Part shown: in pieces, positions 10,759-20,296 of the stretch
Position numbering within the stretch: position 1 is the first letter of the stretch
How the letters are laid out: the number at the start of each line of letters is the position of its first letter
Assembly (NCBI GenBank): GCA_001599595.1
Contig: BCHH01000001.1
Span: 3,085,751-3,149,750 of the forward strand
From: Beverwykella pulmonaria
Lineage: Eukaryota > Ascomycota > Dothideomycetes > Pleosporales > Melanommataceae
Length of the DNA stretch: 64,000 nucleotides
Direction of reading: 5' to 3'
The notes under the pieces: generated by a model
Databases searched by the model: none
Told to the model about the DNA's origin: nothing
What the model saw: the letters and a program-made list of their open reading frames with translations, nothing else
Translations under genes and position numbers: made by a program

Positions 10759-11375
10759 CCCGTAGTTCCCCATACTCTGACCAGCTCTCCCATGACATAA
10801 CTATGTCTTCAAGAAGCGATAGCGCTCAGATAGACGTTGCAAGATTTTAGTACGCAATGTCATAAAGCCATAGCATCAACCTATCCCAAGGAAACAATAG
10901 TGCTGATATTTAATACCAGGCTACAAAAAGCCAACGCTCAATCTCATCCTTAGCGAGCCGCGTAGCCTCTGAATTTAATGCTATCGGGCCCTGCAAGTGT
11001 AGTTTTCCCACTGCTATGCTAGAATTACATAGGCTTGATACCATGTAGAAAGGTTGCCACTTCATTTTCATCCGAATGGTGTCTCAGTCCGTGCTTCTTT
11101 TATCTTTCCCGAGGCTAGCGTAGTGAGTAGTCTGGTCTATCTTCCGATTTCCTCTCGCTCCCCACCTTATGTGTCTAACATTGCTGCCATTGAGTGCATC
11201 ACGCTCCAGCGCGCTCCCCACTGCTGAAGCGCTCGGGCAGTCTGATAGTCACGTTTTCGCCACCCACCTAGTTCTCTGCAGCCGACGCTGCTAATTGGTC
11301 AATTTCGCATGTGATACTCAGACCGTCCGACCTTACCGAGTACACCTCCCTATTATGACTTGACCTCCAAAAAAT

Positions 11376-13000
11376 ATGAGCAGTGGCACACGCCGTCGAG
11401 GCCTGCGGACGAAGTCCGGATGCCTCACATGTAAGGCACTTGTGACTGGACGCTTTGTGAGCTTTGCTTAATAAACTTCCCACAGGCAGGACTCGGAAGA
11501 AGAAGTGCGATGAGAAGTTTCCAATATGCACCCTATGCTGCCAGTCCGAGCGGCAATGTCAATGGCCGACAACTGGTGACTTAGTTGATCGCCGCTACGC
11601 TTCCCATCATCGCTCACGACATGCGACTTCTCCCACGCTATCCAAACCCCAGCCACGAAGTACAGGTCATGATGACGCCCAAGTGCAAACATTATGCCTT
11701 CGATCGGAATCAGCTGCCCACCGAGAAGTGACTTACAATCTAGAGCTAGCCATTTCTCGCCACTTTATCGAGAAATACTACACTCTTCTTCTATTGCCGA
11801 ATTGCCATCCTGATTTCCACGACGGGTGGATCACAGAAATTCAACACCTCATGGTGAAGCACAAGAGCCTGCATTACTCCGTGCTTGCCAATGGTGCTTC
11901 ACATCTCCACTTCATCAATGCCTCCTCGCAGATGCAAGAGCTCGCCCTTACCTACTATTCAAATGCTCTAAGGGAGCTCTCGGATCTCCTTGCGAAGACA
12001 TTGCAGTTCGAAAGCCATAATGGCTTGTTGATGTCTGTAATGCTATTGTACCTTCATGGGGTAAGTTCTTCCGCCTCCTCTGCCGTGCGATGCGCCATTC
12101 CTAATGCGGCATTTCCATGGACAGTGTATGGGCAGGGGTACTTACATTGATATACCACGACACGTCGATGCCGCCACGCGTATACTCACAATGCGACTCT
12201 TCAATCGTCCACTGAGTATTAGCCGACCGTTTGACAGGCTCGCTGTCGAAAGTGTCCTCTATCAGATTTTCCTCGTCACCACAGGGTTATGGTCCGACCA
12301 GATACCACTTGACTACGACTTCGACGCCCGATTTTGGTTGCAGGCGGAGAAATTGCTGGACCGATCCAAACTATTTCCCAGAAGCTCCAATAGTTTAAAC
12401 AGCCCTGTTCTCGGCGTTCCGGTAACTTTGTTCAGGCTTGCATTATCACTTAAACAGCATTACCAATGCCCACTTCGACAGAATCAAACGACTCTGGACC
12501 AACTGAGGAGCGAATTGGAAGAATGGGAGACATTGGTCTTGTGTAACCATGAGCTAGACTGCTTTTCTGAGTACGAGCGGCCAAATCACCGACACCGGTT
12601 CTACCAAGATGCAGGATACTTATATATCCTCATTGCTTCGCTATTGTTGGAAAGAGTGTCAGAGAGCGAGAATGACAACCAGGAGAACGGCCAATCGAAA
12701 GTGGGCCCTCCTAGACCAGTTTCATCTGACTGCTGGCAGATTAGGAAAGCGACTCAGATTCTCCGACGGTATCAGCACAACGACGGGTGGAAAATTTGCT
12801 TCATCGGGAACTGGCCTGTATACACCCTAGGATTCTTCATGAGCACGTCTGAGGGTGTCGAGCTTGTCCGGGCTGACATACATAGAAGATGGAGTCTAAC
12901 GAAATTTGCGCAGCTTGCTCGGTTTATCAATGATTTAGAAACGTCTTTCACTGAGCGAGGATTTGGCGTCAGCGTTCTAGAACCCGTTGGGACCTTTTAG
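11376..13000 (+). CDS. Zn(II)2Cys6 transcription factor
   Basis: Fungal binuclear zinc cluster regulator, 501 aa. Exons are 11376-11430, 11486-12060 and 12125-13000, with introns of 55 and 64 nt; the first splits the second cysteine codon of the zinc cluster. After splicing the cluster reads C16-X2-C19-X6-C26-X6-C33-X2-C36-X6-C43, a perfect match to the family pattern, followed by a basic linker. The rest is the helical region common to this class (fungal-specific transcription factor 2 type), with a segment G-T-Y-I-D-I-P-R-H-V-D-A-A. The start at 11376 is the only Met that joins in frame to the zinc cluster. It is convergent with an MFS transporter and close to an amidase, so it may regulate that small cluster; this is inference. 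Confidence 0.93.
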
Positions 13001-13174
13001 TTTGCAATATTTTGGATAATCGAATAATGCTTAGAACAGGTTAAAATCTTTTATCATTCCTGACAATACAATCACGTCTGCTGGTAAGGCTGAATTGCTA
13101 ACGCTAATGGAGATTGCAAGAGTTACAGTCAAGGCCAATTATCAGTCCATCCAATTAAATATCCGCCATCGCAT

Positions 13175-15195
13175 TTACTTCTCTTCAAATTTCAATTTAT
13201 TGGCACTGACTTCGGTCCAATACTTGCTCGCGCTCCGCTCTCTTAGTCCTTTCCCATATTTGATCATGATGAAGAACACGGACGAGGCGGCCATTCCGAC
13301 AAATGCAGCAGAGATGAAACAGTTCTGAACATTTGGAGGGACAAAGTCAGTGTGGTTCTTCAATGTGAAGGGAGGGTTCTTAAGCCATGTCTTGTTTAGG
13401 CGTCTAAGATGGCCGAGGTTGTCTGAAACGCCTACGAAGGCACTTTATGTTGACTCGTTCATCCCATTGACATTGACACAAGACATGCACTTCGGCTCCC
13501 CGAGACGTACCTGGTATCCTAGGTTGGTCAGCCACGGAGTAATCCTATCAACTTGTAAGTTCACTGTCCAAGGCATCACAACGCAAACCAGACTTACCCG
13601 TAGCTTACGGCAAATGACATGGTGTTCCTCACAATGATGACAGTCACAATCGCATCGCCACTAATGTCATGATATGAATCAATGAGGTAATTCACACTGA
13701 GAGTAACACCCATCGTCGTGGTCAAAGCGAGGCTGCCCATGGCAAAAATGAGCCCGAACCAATGGACGCCATGCTGCGCGCCCACACCCCAGAAAATAAG
13801 AAAGGCGGGCACTGTAACAACACAAAAAGCGAACGGCCAGAGGCGATGTTCCGCCTCCATGATGCCGTTATTGTGACGCGCGAGTTTGATGGTCAGCCAG
13901 TCGCTCAGTCGACCGGAGATGAAGGATCCGATAATTACGCCGATGAAGCAAGATACGTAGCTGAGGCCAACCATGGAGGCGCTGAAATGGTAAGGTGCGC
14001 CGCCTAGGATGATCGAGGCTGTGGCGTTGAGAACGTTGAACCAGATGAGGTAACTGCCGTATGAAAATCCGGCGTAGAAGATGACGGGCCAACTGAGATA
14101 CTTTAGACTCTTCATGGCACGCTGAGGCATATTCTGGCCTGGATTTGGCGACCATATCGAGAGTTTCTGAGTGAAGGTCTTTGGCACTGTGGTAAGTTCA
14201 CCGTTGCCCCTCGATTCTTGGCTGGCGGGACGGCTCCCGGCTTTTTCTGGGTCGACAATGGCCGCTGGTTCTGGCGTTGGAGAGTCCATCTCGATGATTT
14301 GTACTCCGGTTGTTTTCCGGTTGTAGTTCGTTTCTTCCATGAAGATAAATAGGAACACAAAGACGACGGCGAGGAAGATCGCTGGGTAGTAAAAGACCCA
14401 TTCCCATCCCTGGTACTCAGCGATGAAGCCGCATATGATGGGCGTGAAGTAGTTGCTGCCTGCGAGTGTAAAGGCGTAAATTCCCATATACGTACCTCTT
14501 TCATGGGTAAAATACTGTAGACGTATCAGCTCTTCTTTCCCGTCGGTCAGGTCGTTGGCGAACACTTACAACATCGGTAACGGTAATTTCAGGAAGCGCT
14601 TCAATGGGAGCGATGAAAAAACCCATGAGTATGCATCTAGCGATCCATTCACCGTTGCTCGTTACATATGCACTATAAACGGTAAGTGCCTTTTATAGGC
14701 ATGACAGATGTTGCATTGCTCACCTCCAGATACTTGTACCTATAGCGCCAAGAACAGAAATCAGATACGCCAGACGCTTTCCATATCTCAACGCAAAAGG
14801 CTGCCAGAAGAGCAGTCCCCACCCAAGGAACAGGAACATGTACCCCGTTCCTTCATTCAGGGTCGAAACGGAGACCCCCGTATTTGTGGACAGAGGAACG
14901 AGAACGGAGTATACGGTAGATACCGCTACGCCTGTGAACCAGGTATATCTGCGGCTACCGTCAACTTTGTTATTTGGTATATAGGGAATGTGGGGGCTTG
15001 CAGGTTTGAACAGATCATTGACATTAGTTTTCGGCGAGGAGTCCAGTTCAATGGATCGTTGGCGTCGTGGGAAGGTGTAGGATCGAGCACGATATCGCCG
15101 CCACCAGCGTGACGGGTGTGCATGGTGTGGTCTAGGTCAACGAGGTGGACGGTACCGGGGATGGCGTTCGCCGTCGGCTCTGGGGTGATTGCCAT
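13175..15195 (-). CDS. MFS transporter, DHA1 type
   Basis: Twelve-helix proton-coupled transporter, 540 aa. Six exons on the minus strand: 15195-15002, 14948-14724, 14672-14570, 14514-13598, 13544-13511 (34 nt) and 13324-13175. All joins keep frame. The first intron (14949-15001) has a GC donor (GCAAGC) rather than GT. The N-terminal cytoplasmic segment ends in [10 protein letters not shown], the hallmark of fungal DHA1 carriers. Later signatures are G-K-R-L-A-Y after TM2, the G-E-W-I-A-R / P-I-E-A-L-P-E stretch, and E-R-G-T-Y-M-G. A long central loop (about P-T-P-E-P-A to S-I-W-S) separates the two six-helix halves. Substrate is unknown. Divergence from an amidase gene suggests an amide or nitrogen compound; multidrug export is equally possible. 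Confidence 0.92.
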
Positions 15196-15923
15196 GATTC
15201 TATTGGCACTAACAAAACGTATAAGCCTAGGAGAGGAGCTGGAAAGGACTTTGTGTGATGAGTGGGAGTCGTAGTAGAATGGTGGGGGTTGCAGGAGATG
15301 CTTTATACATTCATGTTCCGCGATTCTACTGAAAGTTTCGGCTCCGCTCGTCTAAGCAGCCGTTATCGGTGCATCCTTTCTCCAAAGCCAAGGGCAAGAG
15401 GAATTTTGGACAAAATGAGAATGCATATCCGATATCTCTGGGGAAAGACTGATCATGGTGTTGCAACATAGCCAAGCAAACCGTTATCAAGCTGGGGAAG
15501 GGAGCTAAGACAGCGCAATTACCTGTGATTGGTCTTCAACTAAGTCGCCTTCAGATGCGCAAATATGTATGATTGGCTGAGCTATATCGTGATCTATCTT
15601 TTAGGCGTTGTTGGAGCTGACTCAAGCAGATAAAAGAAGAATCCAACCAGTAAAGAACACTTGCGCACCATAATCTTTACAAAACACCTATATCCATTAT
15701 CGCGGCCACTCAGAGGTGTTTGCGCTCCTGGATCCTTCGCATATCGCTTCCGAATATGCTAACAATATGGTTGGGCGCTAGTATTAGTGCCTTACATTGC
15801 TATTAGGGCGGGTGGGCTTTGTCTGCCTCAGTGCTTAAAGCATTCAAGTCCTGAATCTTCGAGTGAGAGATATTCCAATTTTTCGAATCTTTCGAACAAG
15901 TCCATTGGGTTTGGATCGATAAC
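15196..15923. promoter_or_regulatory. Divergent promoter region, MFS / amidase
   Basis: A 728-bp spacer separates the two outward-facing start codons. No ORF here is convincing. A shared, co-regulated promoter is likely from the layout. I did not identify specific operator sites with confidence. Confidence 0.4.
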
Positions 15924-17603
15924 ATGATTGTCAAGGCACCTCACCCGATTGTGCTGCCGAAAGCTCTGCCTCAAGGTACTCCAGAGTTCGAGGCAGAGCA
16001 AGCTGCCTTACTCGATGCCTTTTGGGAAAATATTCCCACGGAATACTACCTTCCTCAGTCCATCATCAACAACCCACCCATCAATGTTTCCGAGATTCCC
16101 AGTACTTGCGGAATTCTGACTCCGGAGGAGATCGAAATTACGGAGAATTACGATGCTACTGGCCTTGCCGAAGCTCTTGCAAGACGTCAGTATACGGCCG
16201 TAGCAGTAGCAATAGCCTTTGCGAAGCGAGCCATCATCTCCCACCAGCTCACCAGTTGTCTGACGCAGTGGTACATGCATGAAGCTATCGAGCAAGCCAA
16301 ACAGCTCGACGAATACCTCGCCAACACGGGCAAGACTATCGGCCCTCTACATGGCGTCCCTATCAGCATCAAGGAGCACATACCCATCGCTGGAACGTAT
16401 TCATCCCAAGGCTGCTTTGGAAGCATAGTCAAGGACGAGAAGGACAGTCAGATGATCGGGATCCTTCGCAGACTTGGGGCAGTGTTCTATTGTAAGACTA
16501 ATCAGCCACAAACGATCATGCATTTGGAAAGTACCTCACACTACGGACGAGTGTTGAATCCGTTCAACATCCATCTCTCAGCTGGAGGCTCGACTGGCGG
16601 TGAGGCAGCATTGATTGCGCTGCGAGGCTCAGTTCTAGGTGTTGGCACTGATATTGGAGGGAGTGTTCGGGGGCCTGCCGCCTTCTGCGGCATCTACGGC
16701 TTCAAACCCACCTCGTACACACTACCAATGAAAGATTTCCTCGCGCACGCATTCCCAGCTGAACTCAACGTTCTGTGCTCAACTGGACCCATGTGTCGCA
16801 GCCTCCGCGACCTGGATCTCTTCATGCGGCACATTCTCACAGTGAAGCCGTACCTCTTAGACCCACGACTCGTCCCCATCCCCTGGACAGGCCTACACAC
16901 ACCAGCGCCCAAACACCTCAAAATTGGTATCATCGCCAATGACGGCTTCATCGAGCCCCAACCCCCAGTGAAGCGCGCCGTATCATGGGCTCGCGCCCTC
17001 CTCTCTGACCCCAAACACGCGTCCCGCTTCGAAGTCAAAGATTTCCACCCTTTCGGCGCAAAAGAAGCCTGGTCCAAGATCCGTCGCATGTACTGGCCCG
17101 ACGGCGGTGCAGGCTCCAAAGGCTCCATCACCGCCACTGGCGAGCCCGTCCACCCCCTCAGCGCCTGGATATGGAAAGACGCCGAGGTTTCTGGAATGCA
17201 GACTGCGACGGCCGTTAGCCTGCAGCGTGCAGAACGCGACACGTTCCGCTGCGCGTTTGCTCAAAGCTGGCAAGATCAAGATGTGGACGTAATCATCGGT
17301 CCTGCATTTGTGGGACCCGCGTGTGCGCATGACACGGCATTTTACTGGACATACACTTCGCTGTACAATTTTGTTGACTATCCGGGTGTAGTTGTTCCGA
17401 CGCCGATTAGGGTGGAAAAGAAGGAGGAATATGCAGGGGATTATGTGCCGTTGAGTGAGGAGTGTGGGCATGTGAGGGAGCTATGGGAGGCGGCGAAGTT
17501 CGAGGGCGCGCCGGTGGATTTGCAGGTTGTCGCGAGGAAGTATCATGATAATGAGCTGTTTGCGGCACTGGAGAGCCTGAAGGATGTTTTGGGGTTGCTG
17601 TGA
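15924..17603 (+). CDS. Amidase, acetamidase (AmdS)-type
   Basis: Intronless 559-aa amidase-signature enzyme that hydrolyses carboxamides to acid and ammonia. The catalytic triad is visible: Lys150 in V-P-I-S-I-K-E-H, cis-Ser223 in A-G-G-S-T-G-G-E, and nucleophile Ser247 in G-T-D-I-G-G-S-V-R. The second Ser of the usual G-G-S-S-G-G motif is Thr here, which is tolerated in the family. The N-terminal region with L-P-Q-S-I and I-L-T-P-E-E-I-E-I-T-E is typical of the fungal acetamidase subgroup. No signal peptide is seen, so it is probably cytosolic. Together with the divergent MFS gene and the nearby zinc-cluster regulator it could form a pathway for uptake and use of an amide as nitrogen source. 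Confidence 0.94.
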   Translation: MIVKAPHPIVLPKALPQGTPEFEAEQAALLDAFWENIPTEYYLPQSIINNPPINVSEIPSTCGILTPEEIEITENYDATGLAEALARRQYTAVAVAIAFAKRAIISHQLTSCLTQWYMHEAIEQAKQLDEYLANTGKTIGPLHGVPISIKEHIPIAGTYSSQGCFGSIVKDEKDSQMIGILRRLGAVFYCKTNQPQTIMHLESTSHYGRVLNPFNIHLSAGGSTGGEAALIALRGSVLGVGTDIGGSVRGPAAFCGIYGFKPTSYTLPMKDFLAHAFPAELNVLCSTGPMCRSLRDLDLFMRHILTVKPYLLDPRLVPIPWTGLHTPAPKHLKIGIIANDGFIEPQPPVKRAVSWARALLSDPKHASRFEVKDFHPFGAKEAWSKIRRMYWPDGGAGSKGSITATGEPVHPLSAWIWKDAEVSGMQTATAVSLQRAERDTFRCAFAQSWQDQDVDVIIGPAFVGPACAHDTAFYWTYTSLYNFVDYPGVVVPTPIRVEKKEEYAGDYVPLSEECGHVRELWEAAKFEGAPVDLQVVARKYHDNELFAALESLKDVLGLL

Positions 17604-18694
17604 GGTTAGTAGCGAGATGATGATTCACGACCAAGTAGGAGGTTCCGTAGATGCTCTATGTAGACTTGGGGCTGTTGTTTCCCGCAATGGTCTGATCCCA
17701 CTAGTTAATTGCTATTTCTGGTGAATTGCCTCTGCTTCTCAGTTTCCTGCCGTAGCCTTATGTATAACTACTGCAGCCCCTCCCTTTACTATACTGAGGT
17801 GGAGTAAAGGGATGATATAGGAATCAGAGGGTAGAGGCGACTCGCAGCCATGCGATGTCCGAAGCAGCAATGCACTAAGGTGACAACATCAAATTTCCTG
17901 CCGCGTTTACAATAAAGATCAGGTTTGGTAGTAGTCTGTTGCCATTTCGTTGTATCTAGCTACCAAAGGAAAGATATATAAATATATAAATAAGTACAGA
18001 AGGATAAAACAGTCGTTCGTGGTCTCGTTAGTTTTTTGGGTGAGTCTGTTCTTCGTTCGAGTTCAATGTTTCGGTACCGGCGTCAGCTTTTATCCCCTCT
18101 GAGACCCTGTGTATCCGAACTAAGAGCCTCGATCCAATAGGGTTTGAATAAGAGACCCTGCTACAAACCCTTTTTGGGAAGAGCTCTCCTCTATGGTGTA
18201 ATACATTTAACTTTTCCTCCCACCCACTCTCTGTCGTGTGAAATTCTGTTGAATAAATCCCAAGTTTGAGAGTAGATTCGAAAGTAGGTGGTTGAGGCTC
18301 AAAGTTGATGCGAAAATTGAGTTGACGTAGCGATACGAACAACTTTTTATTGAAATTAAAGCTAAAGGATAGTTTGGCAATGTCTCCCTTCATATTTATC
18401 TGCGGAGAGCTTGGATGCGAGCAAAGCGATGCTGGTCGTGCGGAAGACCGCTTAGCATTCTTACAGAGGCCATCTGGTTGGTTGGCGCAAGCCACAATTT
18501 TGATTGTTATATATGTAAAGTGGATCGCTTCTTTCAAATGAAGCCGGGGGCATGGATCCTGCCCCTTGTCCGACAGAAAATACATCAAGAACATCTAATC
18601 TTATGGAACATACAAATACTGCGCTCAAGGTCGTGCGAAAGGATACTCGATACCATTCGCACAAGATTCAACACAACAAGCCTCAAAGAACAAA
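17604..18694. other. AT-rich intergenic stretch
   Basis: No gene is supported. A minus-strand ORF of 188 codons at 18028-18594 is open but has an unconvincing composition and no recognised motif. A roughly 93-bp segment at 17938-18030 resembles 27490-27572 and is listed as a repeat. The final 100 bp is likely the promoter and 5' UTR of the small secreted protein gene. Confidence 0.5.
17938..18030 (+). repeat. Dispersed repeat D, copy 1
   Basis: It shares TTTCGTTGTAT near its start, then an AAAGGAAAGATATATA-like purine/AT tract, and CGT..GTCTCGTTA at its end, in the same order and spacing as 27490-27572. Short gaps separate the matching blocks. It may be a remnant of a dispersed element or a duplicated 5' region. 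Confidence 0.45.
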
Positions 18695-19139
18695 ATGAAG
18701 TTTTCCAACATTGCCCTTCCTCTTCTGGCTTCAGTCGCCATAGCTCACCCTCTTGAAGCCTCTGCACTGGAAAAGCGCGCCGTATCCGCCACTGTCCTTG
18801 TTGATGGCCTGCGGTACCGTAAGTGCCCCCGCGTAAGCGATAGTTGTCCTGCAAATAGGGCAATATCCCAAGGGCAAGAAGATCAGTCTCTCGTGCTTTA
18901 CTAGAGAAAATACTACGCCTATTCATGGGGATAAGTTAGTCTCTTTTAGTTGCCTCCTTGGATTGTTTGTGAAATACTCATTTGTGGGCAGGGGGTGGGC
19001 AAAAGTTTCTACCAATGGGTATTGGGTTGCTATGGCTTATGGCGACTATATTTCCTGGGACGGTGAGTCAGATTCATATTGAAAGCGGTTATTGTTAGCG
19101 ACTGATGCGCATCCAGCGACCTTGAGCGCCTGTTCATAG
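18695..19139 (+). CDS. Small secreted SH3-like protein
   Basis: Candidate secreted protein of about 97 aa. Proposed exons are 18695-18818, 18859-18934, 18992-19062 and 19117-19139. Residues 1-18 form a signal peptide (M-K-F-S-N-I-A-L-P-L-L-A-S-V-A-I-A), and a K-R at about residue 28 is a Kex2-type processing site. The mature part (T-V-L-V-D-G-L-R-Y-R, Y-P-K-G-K-K-I-S-L-S-C-F-T, G-W-A-K-V, N-G-Y-W-V-A-M-A-Y-G-D-Y-I-S-W) resembles the small bacterial-type SH3 domain found in fungal secreted proteins. The first intron would be only 40 nt. Read through, that stretch encodes a plausible C-P-R..S-C segment but then loses frame by one base. The gene may therefore carry a frameshift instead of an intron. 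Confidence 0.6.
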
Positions 19140-20044
19140 AGTGCAATGAGTTGAGCATATTTGTCGATGCAAACTAATGGATGGGACTATTCAAAATCGT
19201 AATCTATGGGCATATAATTGCTCTTTGAGCTTCTACGATTCTTGAATAGCATATTTGCTTCAGTATATTTCTTCCTTTCGCTTGAGTTTTTATTTCAATC
19301 ATGGACAACCTTAGAGCAGTACAACTAACTTTATTATGCGTTAATTCAACAAAATTCGAGTATCTAAATTTCGTACCACAACACCACCTATTCTTCTTGA
19401 TACAAGTGTATGGTGCGTGTGTATAGTGGGGAGTTTTTCCTGCATGATTTTCCATTGCTGGCATACCACAGCCTATCCTGTCCGCTTTCACCAGAACTTT
19501 GCACTATATATACCTACCCACAACACCATTCTGTATCCTCTCCCGAACGTCTATTTCTGTTCGGAGCGGTGCCCCAGCCTCGATGTACTTGTTAAGATTA
19601 GAGAGTACGCGTCCTAGCCTGTGCTTGCTGTATGGCGTTCCTTTATGGTCTTGGCCGAGTGTTCACTCCTATCTCTCTACCGTTTGAACATTTACTATAC
19701 ACGCAAAAAAAAAAAGCACACACAAGCGTGAAAGTGTTTATCGACGTCGATGGTTGCGTTGGAGTTACACTAATTCGACTATAGGAATTGGAAGATAAAT
19801 AAGATCTTTGATTCCACAGTATAACACCAAGCCCAGAACTACTGCTCCTATATTAACTATCATCCTTACCCAAGTGAGCTATATGCTCATCCAAGCAACT
19901 TTGATGCTGATCATGGTGAATTTGCATCCTATAAGTTCACCCGCACAACATATGACATCGGATGAGGTCCATTTTCAAGCAGACTGACGCCCCTATCGCA
20001 TTCCATTAATATTATACACACAAAACGCCTATCTGGCATACCCT
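19140..20044. other. AT-rich intergenic stretch
   Basis: No gene is recognised. A run of A at about 19705-19715 and several short ORFs are present without recognisable motifs. Confidence 0.5.
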
Positions 20045-20296
20045 TTATGGCGTTGGTGCCAAAAGCGCAGCCGCACATGCAGCCTGACAAGCACCGAATG
20101 CGGTATTACACGCGATAATAGTAGGGGGGACAGCAATTCCTGCCGTGGCTCCCCAGGTAAACCCGGCAGCAGAGTAGCATGCCATAGCTACTCCAGCGCA
20201 ACCCGCTTGGCATATTCCGTAGGCGGCCGGCCCAGCCGAAACGGAGCCGGCAAGCATGAATAGGACTGTATTCGTAGCAAAGGATAAGAAGCGCAT
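20045..20296 (-). CDS. Small six-cysteine secreted protein
   Basis: An 83-aa intronless protein. Residues 1-21 form a signal peptide ending S-V-S-A. The mature part is rich in Ala and Gly and has six cysteines at residues 29, 33, 40, 63, 70 and 74. The spacing is C-X3-C-X6-C then C-X6-C-X3-C, a mirror-symmetric pattern. The motif P-A-A-Y-G-I-C-Q-A-G-C is like that of a widespread family of tiny Cys-rich proteins that I recall being annotated as zygote-specific proteins in algae and as hypotheticals in fungi; I am not certain of that link. The low Lys/Arg content and conserved Cys suggest a hydrophobic surface or extracellular role. No function is known. Confidence 0.7.
   Translation of the reverse strand: MRFLSFATNTVLFMLAGSVSAGPAAYGICQAGCAGVAMACYSAAGFTWGATAGIAVPPTIIACNTAFGACQAACAAALLAPTP

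Larger units (their letters stand above)
10135..11375. other. Gene-free stretch holding a 102-bp mobile element
   Basis: No coding region is supported. The only structured feature seen is the short TG...CA element at 10652-10753 with its target duplication. The last 150 bp probably contain the promoter and 5' UTR of the Zn2Cys6 regulator. Confidence 0.6.

Noticed and set aside
18028..18594. Minus-strand ORF of 188 codons
   Set aside because: Composition is unlike a conserved protein, no motif or domain, and it lies in AT-rich intergenic DNA overlapping a repeat. Kept only as a mention.
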